The position numbers and the translations under genes are program-made. Below the pieces are notes generated by a model, which was not told the origin of the DNA, did no database searches, and worked only from the letters and a program-made list of their open reading frames with translations. Below, one piece after another: positions 1 to 9,636 of a DNA stretch of 64,000 nt (its first letter is position 1; the number at the start of each line of letters is the position of its first letter). This DNA is from Sporolituus thermophilus DSM 23256 (GTDB lineage: Bacteria > Bacillota > Negativicutes > Sporomusales > Thermosinaceae), in the NCBI RefSeq assembly GCF_900102435.1, contig NZ_FNBU01000003.1:62001-126000 (forward strand), given 5' to 3'.

Positions 1-38
1 TGCAGTTGGCGGCGGGCAGGCGGAAGCAGGAGTGCTAG
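1..38 (+). CDS. 3' end of an unidentified gene, probably a cobalt/nickel ECF transporter component
   Basis: The window opens inside a gene. Only its last 11 codons and a TAG stop at 36-38 are visible, ending in GRRKQEC. The stop directly abuts the cbiQ start codon, so the gene is almost certainly co-transcribed with cbiQ and cbiO. In such operons the preceding gene is usually a CbiM- or CbiN-type membrane component. The residues seen here do not identify it. Confidence 0.5.
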   Translation, partial: QLAAGRRKQEC

Positions 39-848
39 ATGATTAACATTGAAAAGCGCTGGCTTGAGCTGCGGCATCTTGATGAACTGGCTGCCCAAGA
101 TTCCTTTATTCACCGGCTCCACCCTAGTGCCAAGCTGGTTACGGCTTTAGTGTTTGTCGTCACGGTCGCCTCTTTTCCTAAATACGCCATTGCCGGCCTG
201 GCGCCAATGGTGTTTTACCCCGTTTTTGTAATGAGCCTTGGGAATATACCCCTTATTCTGCTGCTGAAAAGGCTGCTCCTCGCCCTTCCCTTCGTGGTGT
301 TTATCGGCATCTTCAATCCGCTCTTTGACCAAACGCCGCTTGTCCAGGCCGGGCCGCTCGTCATCTCCGGCGGCTGGATTTCTTTTCTCTCTATTTTGCT
401 CCGGTTTAGCCTGGCCGTGGCGGCCGTGCTGCTGCTAATCGCCACGACCGGCATCGACGCAATCGGGATGGCGCTGGCACAGCTGCGGCTGCCGCGCGTG
501 TTTATTGTTCAGATTTTATTTATGTACCGGTACTTATACGTACTGACCGATGAATTTATCCGCATGCTGCGTGCCCACGCTTTACGCGCGCCGGCCGATA
601 ACGGCGTAGGTTATAAGGTCTGGGGGTCGCTGCTCGGGGTAGTGCTGCTGCGTACCCTTGACCGGGCCCAGCGCATTTATCAGGCCATGCTGTGCCGGGG
701 CTTCGATGGGAAATTTCGCGGCCTGCGGTCACGCCCCCTGCGGCTGGGGGACCTTGTTTTCCTTGGCGCTTGGATTATCTTTTTCCTGGCCGTTCGCTTG
801 ACGAATATTCCCTATCGGTTAGGCGTTTTGCTGACGGGAGGCAACTGA
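39..848 (+). CDS. cbiQ: Cobalt/nickel ECF transporter transmembrane protein CbiQ (EcfT)
   Basis: This 269-residue membrane protein matches the T component of energy-coupling-factor importers, which transmits ATPase movements to the substrate-binding subunit. Hydrophobic segments occur at about residues 30-50, 55-75, 80-100, 115-140 and 240-258. A basic cytoplasmic loop near residue 215 (CRGFDGKFRG) resembles the EcfT coupling helix that docks on the ATPase. Length is normal for CbiQ. The ATG directly follows the previous stop, and the TGA overlaps the cbiO ATG, so translation is probably coupled. Cobalt versus nickel cannot be settled without the substrate-binding subunit, which lies outside the window. 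Confidence 0.9.
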   Translation: MINIEKRWLELRHLDELAAQDSFIHRLHPSAKLVTALVFVVTVASFPKYAIAGLAPMVFYPVFVMSLGNIPLILLLKRLLLALPFVVFIGIFNPLFDQTPLVQAGPLVISGGWISFLSILLRFSLAVAAVLLLIATTGIDAIGMALAQLRLPRVFIVQILFMYRYLYVLTDEFIRMLRAHALRAPADNGVGYKVWGSLLGVVLLRTLDRAQRIYQAMLCRGFDGKFRGLRSRPLRLGDLVFLGAWIIFFLAVRLTNIPYRLGVLLTGGN

Positions 849-1603
849 TGAGTCATCACATCGTGGAAGTAAAAGATCTCGAATACTCTTATCCGGATAA
901 CACGCCGGCGCTGCACGGCATCACTTTCAAAATCGTCCACGGCGAAGCAGTCGCCGTCGTTGGCGCGAACGGCGCCGGCAAGTCAACACTCTTGTTGCAC
1001 CTGGCGGGGGTGCTGGCGCCAACCCAAGGGACGGTGCGGATTGGCGATTATCCGGTGAATAAAGAAACCCTGAAGTTTATCCGCCGCAGTGTCGGCCTGG
1101 TTTTTCAAAACGCCGACGACCAACTGTTTATGCCAACGGTATACGATGACGTTGCCTTCGGGCCGCTAAACCTGGGACTGGAACCTGCGGAAGTTCAGCG
1201 CCGGGTCATTGCCGCACTGCAAACGGTTGGCGCCGTGGAACTTAAAGACCGCCCGGCCTATAAATTGTCAGGCGGCCAGAAACGGGCGGTGGCGATCGCG
1301 ACCGTCCTGGCCATGCAGCCTGATATCCTGGTGATGGACGAGCCCAGCGCCGGCCTCGATCCCCTGGCCAGACGGCAGCTCATCAATCTTCTCAAGTCGT
1401 TTTACCATACGAAAATTATCGCTACCCACGACTTGGATCTGGTGCTGGACTTGTGCGAACGGACAATCGTACTAAGTGAAGGCAAGGTCATTGCCGACGG
1501 CCCCACGCTGGAAGTGTTCAATGATGAGGCGTTACTCGCGCGCAGTCATTTGGAAAAGCCGCTGCGGCTGCAAGGCTGTCCGGTCTGTGGAAAAAAGACG
1601 TAA
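848..1603 (+). CDS. cbiO: Cobalt/nickel ECF transporter ATP-binding protein CbiO
   Basis: This is the 251-residue ATPase of the ECF importer. It shows a Walker A (GANGAGKST), a Q-loop (VFQNADDQLF, typical of ECF ATPases), an ABC signature (LSGGQKRAVAIA), a Walker B (ILVMDEPSAG) and a switch histidine (ATHDL). The ATG at 848 overlaps the cbiQ stop in an ATGA arrangement. A longer frame reaching back to 692 runs through cbiQ and is rejected as the start. The protein ends with a CPVC motif (GCPVCGKKT), a possible metal-binding or redox tail. A strong terminator follows, so cbiO is the last gene of the operon. Confidence 0.93.
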   Translation: MSHHIVEVKDLEYSYPDNTPALHGITFKIVHGEAVAVVGANGAGKSTLLLHLAGVLAPTQGTVRIGDYPVNKETLKFIRRSVGLVFQNADDQLFMPTVYDDVAFGPLNLGLEPAEVQRRVIAALQTVGAVELKDRPAYKLSGGQKRAVAIATVLAMQPDILVMDEPSAGLDPLARRQLINLLKSFYHTKIIATHDLDLVLDLCERTIVLSEGKVIADGPTLEVFNDEALLARSHLEKPLRLQGCPVCGKKT

Positions 1604-1614
1604 AGGAACGGTAC

Positions 1615-1638
1615 AAGGCCCGCACCGGCGGGCCTTTT
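1615..1638 (+). terminator. Rho-independent terminator after cbiO
   Basis: A perfect 9-bp stem (AAGGCCCGC / GCGGGCCTT) with an ACCG loop ends in TTTT. It lies 11 bases after the cbiO stop and closes the transporter operon. Confidence 0.85.
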
Positions 1639-1745
1639 GCATGGGCGGCGGATCGTTTTGCTTAGGAAGATTGTGTAGTAAAGTTAATTGTTAGCCTGGT
1701 AAGCGGGGAATAGTAATCAGAAAAACAAACGGAAAAGGTGGGCGT

Positions 1746-2990
1746 ATGAAACACGTAATTGTGATAGGTGGCGGGGCGGCCGGCCTAATGGCGGCCGTTA
1801 GCGCGGCGGGGGGCGGCGCCAGGGTGACGGTGCTGGAAAAGATGCCGTCGGTAGGCCGGAAATTATTGCTTACCGGCAACGGCCGCTGCAATGTTACCAA
1901 TAGCGGCGATGTCCAGACCCATATCAAAAACATGCCGGGCAACGGCGCTTTTTTGCATAGCGCCTTACGGGCCTTTGGCAGCCACGATTTAATCGACTTT
2001 TTGGCTCGCCAGGGCGTTCCCACCAAGGTGGAACGGGGCGGACGGGTATTTCCGGCCAGCGATAAGGCGGCCGATGTGGTTAATGCCTTTTTAACCGCCT
2101 TGCGCGCGTTGGACGCTATCCTGCTGACGGGCCAAGCAGTAAAAGAGCTCATTATCGAAGACGGTGCGGCCGCAGGCGTTGTTACCCGTGACGGCCGACG
2201 GTATGACGCCGCCGCCGTCATCGTGGCGACAGGCGGGGCGTCCTATCCCGGCACCGGGTCGACGGGGGATGGCTATGCCATGGCCAAGCAGGCGGGCCAT
2301 ACGATTATTCCGCTCAGGCCTTCACTCGTCCCGCTGGAAGTGGCGGAAGAATGGATCGGCGAGTTGCAGGGTTTGGCGCTGAAAAATGTCAGCGCTACTG
2401 TCCTCCGCGGCGAAGCCAAGGTGGCCGAGGCAGAGGGCGAAATGCTCTTTACCCATTTTGGCCTTTCCGGTCCGCTTATTTTGTCGCTCAGCAATACGGT
2501 ATCCGCCTTACTGGCCCAAGGTGAGGGCGAGGTTTTCGTGGCGATAAATCTGATGTCGGCGCTGGCTCCGGAAGAGGTGGACAAGCGCTTGCAGCGGCAA
2601 TTTGCTAATTGCCGCCGCAAGCAAATCAAAAACGCCCTGGCCGACCTGCTGCCGGCCAGACTGGTAAATGTTGTTATCGATCTGGCGTTTCTCGATCCGG
2701 AAAAACCGGTGCATCAGACAACCAAAAACGAACGGGCGCGGCTGGCCAATGCCATTACCGGCCTGACCTTTACCATTAAAGGAACCCGGCCGCTGGCCGA
2801 GGCAATGGTTACCGCCGGCGGCGTGTCTACGAAAGAAATCAATCCGAAAACGATGGAATCCAAGCTGGTAAAGGGTTTATATTTTGCCGGCGAAGTCATT
2901 GATATCGACGGGTATACCGGCGGTTTCAACCTGCAAGCCGCCTTTTCCACAGGGTATGTGGCCGGTCGGCACGCGGCCAGGCAGGACTAA
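1746..2990 (+). CDS. BaiN/HI0933-family NAD(P)/FAD-dependent oxidoreductase
   Basis: This 414-residue flavoprotein has an N-terminal Rossmann dinucleotide-binding motif (VIVIGGGAAGLMAA, residues 4-17). The HI0933-family signature GRKLLLTGNGRCNVTN follows at about 37-52, and a conserved C-terminal FAD segment (GLYFAGEVIDIDGYTGGFN) lies near 375-395. Length is normal for the family. Members are often annotated as YhiN or BaiN-like. BaiN was linked to reductive steps in bile-acid 7-dehydroxylation, but most members have no assigned substrate, so only a flavin-dependent oxidoreductase is claimed. GAAAAGGTGG precedes the ATG. The gene appears to stand alone. Confidence 0.85.
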   Translation: MKHVIVIGGGAAGLMAAVSAAGGGARVTVLEKMPSVGRKLLLTGNGRCNVTNSGDVQTHIKNMPGNGAFLHSALRAFGSHDLIDFLARQGVPTKVERGGRVFPASDKAADVVNAFLTALRALDAILLTGQAVKELIIEDGAAAGVVTRDGRRYDAAAVIVATGGASYPGTGSTGDGYAMAKQAGHTIIPLRPSLVPLEVAEEWIGELQGLALKNVSATVLRGEAKVAEAEGEMLFTHFGLSGPLILSLSNTVSALLAQGEGEVFVAINLMSALAPEEVDKRLQRQFANCRRKQIKNALADLLPARLVNVVIDLAFLDPEKPVHQTTKNERARLANAITGLTFTIKGTRPLAEAMVTAGGVSTKEINPKTMESKLVKGLYFAGEVIDIDGYTGGFNLQAAFSTGYVAGRHAARQD

Positions 2991-3146
2991 AGCAGAAAAA
3001 GCAAAGATGCGATTTTAAATGAAAACGCGCGATTTTGCGTACAAAGCAGGAATAGTTTATTAAGAAGTCGGTTTTTATTACTTCTATATTTTAATATATT
3101 AAAGTAAAATAGGAAATGAGATTGTTTGGGAGTGGAGGAATAAACA

Positions 3147-3911
3147 ATGCGCAAACTGGTTGCATCTTTGCTTGTACTGCTGTTGGTTGGTCTGCTTGTT
3201 GCCGGCTGCGGCGGCGTGACGAAGAAAAAGATTGTTGTCGGGCTTGATGACAACTTCCCGCCGATGGGGTTCCGGGATGACAAGAACAATATTGTTGGCT
3301 TCGATGTGGATATGGCCAAGGAAGCGGCCAAACGGCTGGGTATGGAAGTAGAGTTTAAGCCGATTGACTGGAACAGCAAGGAAGCCGAGCTTAACGGCAA
3401 ACGGGTGGATGTGCTGTGGAACGGTCTGACTATTACCGAGAAACGGAAAGAAAACATCGCCTTTACCAAACCGTATATGGAAAACCGCCAGATTATCGTG
3501 GTAAATGCTAACTCGCCAATTAAAAGCAAGGCTGATCTGGCCGGCAAGGTCGTAGGGGTACAGGACGGCAGCAGCAGCGTTGAGGCGGTAGAAAAAGACG
3601 CGGCTACCCTTAAGAGCTTTAAGGAACTGAAAAAGTATCCCGATAATGTGGCCGCGCTGATGGACTTAAAAGCCGGACGGCTAGACGCGGTCGTGGTGGA
3701 TGAAATTGTCGGCCGCTATTATATCGCCAAGAAGCCGGGCGAATATGCTATCCTGGCTGACAATTTCGGCTCGGAAGAGTATGGCGTAGGCCTCAGAAAA
3801 GATGACAAAGAACTGCTGGATAAGCTGCAAAAAGTGCTGGATGAGATGAAAAAGGACGGCACTGCCGCAAAAATTTCCAAGCAATGGTTTGGTGCTGATA
3901 TTGTAAAATAG
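3147..3911 (+). CDS. Polar amino-acid ABC transporter substrate-binding lipoprotein
   Basis: The 254-residue product starts with a lipoprotein signal peptide (hydrophobic residues 4-18, lipobox VAGC with Cys21), so it should be anchored outside the inner membrane. The mature part has the family 3 solute-binding fold typical of polar amino-acid receptors: GLDDNFPPMGFRD near the start, VGFDVDMAKEAAKRLG, and the hinge and ligand region GLTITEKRKENIAFTKPYM. It heads a three-gene importer with the permease (4031) and ATPase (4697). The ligand (Glu/Gln, Arg, Cys or similar) cannot be told from sequence. GTGGAGG precedes the ATG. Confidence 0.92.
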   Translation: MRKLVASLLVLLLVGLLVAGCGGVTKKKIVVGLDDNFPPMGFRDDKNNIVGFDVDMAKEAAKRLGMEVEFKPIDWNSKEAELNGKRVDVLWNGLTITEKRKENIAFTKPYMENRQIIVVNANSPIKSKADLAGKVVGVQDGSSSVEAVEKDAATLKSFKELKKYPDNVAALMDLKAGRLDAVVVDEIVGRYYIAKKPGEYAILADNFGSEEYGVGLRKDDKELLDKLQKVLDEMKKDGTAAKISKQWFGADIVK

Positions 3912-4030
3912 TTATGAACCGGAATCGGCCGATGGTTTCCCGCCATTGGCCTTTCTTATGCAGGATGGCCGCTAGCCGCCGAATAAATATAGATTCTTCA
4001 TTTGATAGACCCTAGACAGGAGAGAATTTA

Positions 4031-4684
4031 ATGACGTATGTGATGGAAATTTTAGAGCCCATGCTGGCCGGGACAGCGGTAACGCTCGAGATGTTCTTTG
4101 TGACCATTGTTCTTTCCCTGCCGCTGGGACTGTTATTGGCCCTGGCCCGCATTTCCCGGTTCGGCGTACTGCGGGGGACGGTGGGAGTGTATATCTGGCT
4201 GCTCCGAGGTACGCCGCTGATGCTCCAGCTACTGTTTGTGTATTTTGGCCTACCGTTTATCCCTTATATCGGTGTCAGGCTGCCTGACTTTCCGGCGGCC
4301 GTGGTGGCCTTTGTCCTTAACTATGCCGCTTATTTCGCCGAAATTTTCCGCGCCGGCATCCAGTCGATTGACCGCGGGCAGTATGAAGCTGCCAAGGCCC
4401 TCGGCATGACCTATGTCCAGACCATGCGCCGCATCATTTTGCCGCAAGTCGTTAAACGGGTGCTGCCGCCGGTGAGCAATGAGACCATTACCCTGGTCAA
4501 GGATACATCCCTGATTTACGTTCTGGCGATGAATGACTTGCTCAGAACCGCCCGGTCCATTGTCCAGCGCGACTTTAATACGACGGCGTTTATTGTGGCC
4601 GCCGTCTTTTATCTGGTCATGACGCTGGCTCTCACCTGGCTGTTCCAGAAGTTGGAGCAGCGGTACGCGGTATATGATGAATAG
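4031..4684 (+). CDS. Polar amino-acid ABC transporter permease (HisM/GlnP family)
   Basis: The 217-residue inner-membrane protein has about five hydrophobic segments. It carries the family coupling motif EAAKALGMTYVQTMRRIILPQ (about residues 119-139), which contacts the ATPase. The N-terminal segment FFVTIVLSLPLGLLLALAR and the LLRGTPLMLQLLFVYFGLP signature are characteristic of the HisMQ/GlnP type. AGGAGAG precedes the ATG. The gene lies between the binding protein and the ATPase, and the pump probably uses a permease homodimer because no second permease gene is present. Confidence 0.92.
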   Translation: MTYVMEILEPMLAGTAVTLEMFFVTIVLSLPLGLLLALARISRFGVLRGTVGVYIWLLRGTPLMLQLLFVYFGLPFIPYIGVRLPDFPAAVVAFVLNYAAYFAEIFRAGIQSIDRGQYEAAKALGMTYVQTMRRIILPQVVKRVLPPVSNETITLVKDTSLIYVLAMNDLLRTARSIVQRDFNTTAFIVAAVFYLVMTLALTWLFQKLEQRYAVYDE

Positions 4685-4696
4685 GAGATAACTGCC

Positions 4697-5455
4697 ATGC
4701 AGATGATTAGGGCTAGAGACATTCATAAAAGTTTTCATAAGCTGGAAGTTTTAAGAGGCCTTTCGCTCGAGGTAAGTAAAGGTGAGGTCGTGGCCATTAT
4801 CGGGCCGTCCGGTTCGGGAAAAAGCACTTTTCTACGCTGTCTTAACCGGTTAGAAACCATTGACCGGGGCACGATCGAGATCGAAGGGGAAGTACTGGCT
4901 GCCCCCGGCCCGGACGGTAAGACCCGTTACGCACCGGAGGAACAGGCGCGGCGGATTTGCCGCAAGATGGGGATGGTGTTTCAGCAGTTCAATCTGTTTC
5001 CCCATCTGACGGTATTGGAAAATGTCATCGAAGCGCCGCTGGTGGTAAAAGGGGTTAAACGGGAGGACATCGTGCCGGAAGCGGAAGAACTGCTGCGCAA
5101 GGTGGGGCTTCTCGACAAACGGGACAGCTACCCGTCCCGGCTGTCTGGCGGCCAAAAGCAGCGGGTGGCCATCGCCCGGGCGCTGGCCATGAAGCCGGAC
5201 ATCATGCTTTTTGACGAGCCCACCTCAGCCTTGGACCCCGAACTGACCGGCGAGGTGCTCAGGGCCATGCGGCAGCTGGCCGAAGAGCATATGACCATGC
5301 TGGTCGTGACCCACGAAATGGCCTTTGCCCGGGAAGTGGCCAACCGTGTTATTTTCATGGATAAAGGCGAAATTATTGAGGCGGGAACACCGACAGAAAT
5401 TTTCAGCCGGCCTAGCCATCCCCGGACGCAGGCCTTCCTCAACAATATGCTGTGA
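4697..5455 (+). CDS. Polar amino-acid ABC transporter ATP-binding protein (GlnQ family)
   Basis: This 252-residue ATPase has a Walker A (GPSGSGKST), a Q-loop ([13 protein letters not shown]), an ABC signature ([15 protein letters not shown]), a Walker B ([15 protein letters not shown]) and an H-loop ([13 protein letters not shown]). The order and spacing match GlnQ/ArtP-type ATPases. A small insert around residues 68-85 ([15 protein letters not shown]) is common in the subfamily. It starts 12 bases after the permease stop, with GGAGATAACTGCC upstream of the ATG, and completes the importer. Confidence 0.93.
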   Translation: MQMIRARDIHKSFHKLEVLRGLSLEVSKGEVVAIIGPSGSGKSTFLRCLNRLETIDRGTIEIEGEVLAAPGPDGKTRYAPEEQARRICRKMGMVFQQFNLFPHLTVLENVIEAPLVVKGVKREDIVPEAEELLRKVGLLDKRDSYPSRLSGGQKQRVAIARALAMKPDIMLFDEPTSALDPELTGEVLRAMRQLAEEHMTMLVVTHEMAFAREVANRVIFMDKGEIIEAGTPTEIFSRPSHPRTQAFLNNML

Positions 5456-5463
5456 CCTAAAGG

Positions 5464-5496
5464 AACCAGCCTTCGGCTAAGCGGCCAGGGCTGGTT
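5464..5496 (+). terminator. Possible weak terminator after the amino-acid transporter operon
   Basis: An 8-bp inverted repeat (AACCAGCC / GGCTGGTT) with a 17-base loop lies just after the ATPase stop. It lacks a proper T-run, so it may be only a partial or factor-assisted terminator. Confidence 0.35.
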
Positions 5497-5526
5497 ACTG
5501 TTAATTGCTACATCGAGGTGACTCTT

Positions 5527-8043
5527 TTGCTCCATTTACCCATCGAATCGATCCTGCCGGAATTAAAAGACGTACTGCGCCGCCAGGCCAATGCGGTATT
5601 GGTCGCGCCGCCGGGCTCCGGGAAAACAACCCGTGTCCCGCTGGCCCTGCTGGACGAACCCTGGCTGGCCGGCCGGCGCGTTTTGCTACTGGAACCCCGC
5701 CGCCTGGCGGCGCGGGCCGCCGCGCGGTACATGGCAGCTAGCCTGGGCGAACAGGTTGGGGAGACGGTAGGGTACCGGGTGCGGCTTGATACCCGGGTGG
5801 GCGCCAATACCCGCGTCGAAGTCATCACCGAAGGGGTGCTGACCCGTCTCCTGCAGGCCGATCCGGCCCTCGAAGGCGTCGGCCTGGTGATTTTTGACGA
5901 ATTCCACGAGCGCAGCATCCATGCCGACCTGGGACTGGCCCTCTGTCTGCAGGCGCAGGCCGTGCTCAGGCCCGACCTAAGGCTGCTGGTTATGTCGGCT
6001 ACGCTGGACGCCGCGCCGGTGGCGGCGCTCTTAGGTGACGCGCCGGTTCTGACCGGTATCGGGGCCGCTTTCCCGGTCGAGACCCGTTACCTTGACCGCC
6101 CGGTTGACGAAGGGCGACGCGAAACAGTTATTGTTAATACGATTTTCGATGCGCTCGCCGCCGCGCCGGGCGATATTCTCGTCTTTTTGCCGGGCGCGGC
6201 CGAAATCCGCCGGGTTGAGGCGGTTCTCGCCGCGCGCGGTCTGGGCGGAAATGTGCGCGTGGCGCCGCTCTACGGGATGCTGCCCCTGGCGGCGCAGGAC
6301 CTGGCGATCGCGCCTAGTCCGCCGGGGCAGCGCAAAGTGGTGCTGGCCACGTCCATCGCCGAGACCAGTTTAACGGTTGAGGGGGTACGGACGGTTATTG
6401 ACAGCGGGCTTATGCGCGTTCCCCGCTTTTCGCCGCGGACAGGCATGACCCGCCTGGAGACCGTTATGGTATCACGGGCTTCGGCCGACCAACGGCGGGG
6501 GCGGGCCGGGCGACTCGCCCCCGGCGTGTGTTACCGCCTTTGGACAGAGCAGGAAGATGCGCGGCTGGTCCCGCGTAATACCCCGGAGATTTTGGAAGCC
6601 GATCTCGCGCCGCTGGCGCTCGAACTGGCCGTCTGGGGCGTGAGCGACCCGGCCGAACTTTTGTGGCTTGATGCGCCGCCGGCCGCCGCGTTCGCCCAGG
6701 CCCGGGACCTGCTGCAGCAGTTGGGCGCGCTCGACCGCGACGGCGCCGTAACGCCCCACGGCCGGCGCATGGCGGCCATGGGGCTTCATCCCCGGCTGGC
6801 CCATATGGTTCTGCGGGCTATTCCCCTGGGCCTGGGCGGATTGTCCTGTGAACTTGCAGTGCTCTTAAGTGAACGGGACATACTGCGCAGTACCGGCGGC
6901 GCTTCCGACGCGGACCTAAGGTTGCGCGTCGAAGCCCTCCGCCTTGCCGGTCAAGCCGGGCGGGATAACCCGGCCCTTTGCGCGGGGCATCTGGTTGATT
7001 GGGCGGCGGTGCGGCGCCTGCGGGCCGAGCTTGGCTACTGGCGGCGCTTATTTGGCATTGCCGGGCAAGAAGCCGGCGATGTCGATGCCTGTGGCTTACT
7101 GCTCGCGTTTGCCTACCCCGACCGGATCGGCCAGCGGCGGGAAAATGGCCGGTTTCTCCTGACGAGCGGCCGCGGCGCCGCCTTAGCCGGGATACAGACC
7201 TTGGCCGACGCGCCGTACTTAGTCGCGGCCGAACTGGACGACCAAGGGGCGGAGAGCCGCATTTTACTGGCGGCGCCGGTAGACCTTGCCGCTTTAAAAC
7301 AGCAGTTCGCTGACCGGATTGAAGAAGTGACAAGCGTCGCTTGGGACCGGGCGGCGCAGGCCGTGCGGGCCCGCAAATACGAGCGGCTGGGCGCGCTGAT
7401 CCTTAAGGAAGTCCCCGTGACCGACCCGGCGCCGGCGGACATGTTGGCGGCGCTGCTCGCCGGCATCGCCGAAGCCGGCCTGGACATTTTGCCATGGACG
7501 CGGGCGGCCAGTCAGCTGCGGCAGCGCATCAACTTCATGCACCGGTTGGAGCCGGGCTGGCCCGATATGAGCGATGCGGCCCTCGTCGGAACTCTTGAGA
7601 GTTGGCTCGCTCCCTACCTTTACGGCATCAGCAGCCGCGACGGCCTCGCCCGGTTGAACCTCGTAAAAATTATCGAGTCGATGCTGACCTGGGATCAGCG
7701 TCGGGAACTGGACGAGTGTGCGCCGACCCATATCGTTGTTCCCAGCGGCCAGCGCATACCCATTGATTATTCTGATCCGGCAGCGCCGGTTTTGGCGGTG
7801 CGGCTGCAGGAAATGTTCGGACTTACCGAAACGCCGCGGATTGCCCGCGGCCGCGTGCCGCTTACCTTGCACCTCTTGTCGCCGGCGCACCGGCCGGTGC
7901 AGGTGACGCGGGATCTGGCCAGCTTCTGGCGTGGCGCTTATTTCGAAGTGCGCAAAGACCTCCTCGGCCGTTACCCGAAACACTACTGGCCCGACGATCC
8001 GCTTGCCGCCACACCAACCCACCGTGTCCGGCCGCGGACATAG
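5527..8043 (+). CDS. hrpB: ATP-dependent helicase HrpB (DEAH-type)
   Basis: This is an 838-residue DExH RNA-helicase-family protein matching HrpB. Walker A (APPGSGKTTRVP) lies near residue 30, the helicase motif II appears as DEFH (FDEFHERS), motif III as MSATLD, and motif VI as RRGRAGR. The C-terminal half has the HrpB-specific domain ending near RYPKHYWPDDP. Length is typical. An in-frame GTG at 5518 could start the protein, but GAGGTG at 5515-5520 is better read as the ribosome-binding site for the TTG at 5527. HrpB is widespread but its cellular role is poorly defined. A strong terminator follows. Confidence 0.92.
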   Translation: MLHLPIESILPELKDVLRRQANAVLVAPPGSGKTTRVPLALLDEPWLAGRRVLLLEPRRLAARAAARYMAASLGEQVGETVGYRVRLDTRVGANTRVEVITEGVLTRLLQADPALEGVGLVIFDEFHERSIHADLGLALCLQAQAVLRPDLRLLVMSATLDAAPVAALLGDAPVLTGIGAAFPVETRYLDRPVDEGRRETVIVNTIFDALAAAPGDILVFLPGAAEIRRVEAVLAARGLGGNVRVAPLYGMLPLAAQDLAIAPSPPGQRKVVLATSIAETSLTVEGVRTVIDSGLMRVPRFSPRTGMTRLETVMVSRASADQRRGRAGRLAPGVCYRLWTEQEDARLVPRNTPEILEADLAPLALELAVWGVSDPAELLWLDAPPAAAFAQARDLLQQLGALDRDGAVTPHGRRMAAMGLHPRLAHMVLRAIPLGLGGLSCELAVLLSERDILRSTGGASDADLRLRVEALRLAGQAGRDNPALCAGHLVDWAAVRRLRAELGYWRRLFGIAGQEAGDVDACGLLLAFAYPDRIGQRRENGRFLLTSGRGAALAGIQTLADAPYLVAAELDDQGAESRILLAAPVDLAALKQQFADRIEEVTSVAWDRAAQAVRARKYERLGALILKEVPVTDPAPADMLAALLAGIAEAGLDILPWTRAASQLRQRINFMHRLEPGWPDMSDAALVGTLESWLAPYLYGISSRDGLARLNLVKIIESMLTWDQRRELDECAPTHIVVPSGQRIPIDYSDPAAPVLAVRLQEMFGLTETPRIARGRVPLTLHLLSPAHRPVQVTRDLASFWRGAYFEVRKDLLGRYPKHYWPDDPLAATPTHRVRPRT

Positions 8044-8046
8044 CCC

Positions 8047-8080
8047 AAAAGCCCTTTGCCATAACTGGCAAAGGGCTTTT
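8047..8080 (+). terminator. Strong terminator after hrpB
   Basis: A 15-bp perfect stem (AAAAGCCCTTTGCCA / TGGCAAAGGGCTTTT) with a TAAC loop begins 3 bases after the hrpB stop. The A-rich left arm could make it work in both directions. Confidence 0.9.
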
Positions 8081-8230
8081 GTCCTGACATAGCTTTTTTT
8101 TGATACAATAGCGCAATAATACACCGCCTGGGCTGCCCGGCAGGGAGTGCTAAATGGCGTGCGGCTACATACATTATACTAAGGGTTTAAAGACGCGGCG
8201 TCAGAATTTGGCGTGTGGTGGTGATTTAAG

Positions 8231-9610
8231 ATGCGTTGCCCGAATATCGGCCCTTATTTGCGGAGCATGGTTGTTGGCGTGGACGCCAAGGTGCCCCTGG
8301 CTGACGGCCAATATGTGACGGCAATTAATTTCGACAATGCAGCGACTACTCCGCCCTTCCGCTCGGTGATGAAAGAGATTATGAGTTACGCGCCCTGGTA
8401 TGGGTCTGTTCACCGGGGAAAAGGTTATAAGTCGGTCTTGGCTTCTAAGCTCTATGAAGCGGCGCGGGATGTAGTCCGGCGGTTTGTCAACGCCTCTTCC
8501 CATGATGTTGTAATATTTACGAAAAACACGACTGAGGCAATTAATATCCTCGCCCATGTATTGGCCGCCGCCGGCCGGAACCAGGTCGTGCTTTCCACCC
8601 AGATGGAGCATCTGGCCAATGATTTGCCCTGGCGGGAGCGGTTTACGACCGACTATGTCGCTATCGACGAAGCCGGCCGGCTGTCATTGCCGGATTTAGA
8701 AGCCAAACTGCTCAAGTATCAGGGGCGGGTCAAACTGGTTGCCGTTACCGGTGCCTCCAATGTAACGGGATATGTCAACCCAATTTATGAGATTGCCCGC
8801 CTGGCCCATAAGTATGACGCCAAAATTTTCGTCGACGGCGCGCAACTTGTTCCCCATGTACCGGTCGATATGAAACCTGCTAATTCGCTGGAACATATTG
8901 ATTATCTGGCCTTTTCCGCCCATAAGATGTACGCCCCCTTCGGCGCCGGCGTCCTCATCGGACCGCGGGACACCTTTGCTGATGCCGAGCCAGTCTACAA
9001 AGGCGGCGGGGCGGTCGGGCTGGTTTCCGCTCAGTCCGTACAATGGGATGAACCGCCGGCCCGCTTTGAAGCCGGTACCCCCAATATGATGGGGGTGCTT
9101 GCGCTGGCGACGGCGATCCAGACGCTGCAGAGCCTGGACATGAAAGCAATTGCCGGCTACGAACGAAATCTGATCGAATATGCCATTGACGGCCTGGCCA
9201 CGGTGCCGGGGCTAACGCTGTACCGCCACCGGGATAAAAGCGAAGACCGGGTGAGCTTGATTTCCTTCACGCTCGAAGGGCTGCACCACAGCCTTGTCGC
9301 CGACATACTCGCCCAGGAAGCGGGGATTGCGTCCCGCAGCGGCCTCTTCTGTGCTCACCTCTATGTAGAAAAGCTCTTGAATTTAAGCGACGAGGCGGTG
9401 GCCTATTATCAGACTCATGACGATATTCTTGTTCCCGGCTTGGTCCGGGTGAGCTTCGGCCTGTATAACGATTGCCGCGAGGTGGATGTGCTTATTGACT
9501 GTCTGCAGCGAATTGCCAAGAAGCGGGACTACTATAAAACAAAATATCAGCAGGATGGCCGCGGCAAACGCTGCGCGGCCGCAAGCCTTAACCGGCACTT
9601 ATACTGCTGA
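8231..9610 (+). CDS. Class V aminotransferase-fold PLP enzyme (cysteine-desulfurase-like)
   Basis: This 459-residue fold-type I PLP enzyme carries NFDNAATTPP near residue 35, as in SufS/NifS/Csd proteins. The likely PLP lysine is in DYLAFSAHKMYAPFGAG (about residue 236), and the preceding VDGAQLVPH holds the cofactor-binding Asp. A C-terminal substrate segment reads GIASRSGLFCAH. The Cys in this last motif resembles the desulfurase position, but the family includes other lyases and aminotransferases. No iron-sulfur scaffold gene is adjacent, so sulfur transfer is only a possibility. An extended -10 element (TGATACAAT, 8101-8109) lies upstream. Confidence 0.8.
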   Translation: MRCPNIGPYLRSMVVGVDAKVPLADGQYVTAINFDNAATTPPFRSVMKEIMSYAPWYGSVHRGKGYKSVLASKLYEAARDVVRRFVNASSHDVVIFTKNTTEAINILAHVLAAAGRNQVVLSTQMEHLANDLPWRERFTTDYVAIDEAGRLSLPDLEAKLLKYQGRVKLVAVTGASNVTGYVNPIYEIARLAHKYDAKIFVDGAQLVPHVPVDMKPANSLEHIDYLAFSAHKMYAPFGAGVLIGPRDTFADAEPVYKGGGAVGLVSAQSVQWDEPPARFEAGTPNMMGVLALATAIQTLQSLDMKAIAGYERNLIEYAIDGLATVPGLTLYRHRDKSEDRVSLISFTLEGLHHSLVADILAQEAGIASRSGLFCAHLYVEKLLNLSDEAVAYYQTHDDILVPGLVRVSFGLYNDCREVDVLIDCLQRIAKKRDYYKTKYQQDGRGKRCAAASLNRHLYC

Positions 9611-9636
9611 TAGCGGCGCCTTGCTGAATTATTTAT

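Noticed and set aside
7294-8124. A 276-codon minus-strand frame at the end of hrpB
   Set aside because: It crosses the hrpB terminator and gives an Arg/His-rich product without known motifs.
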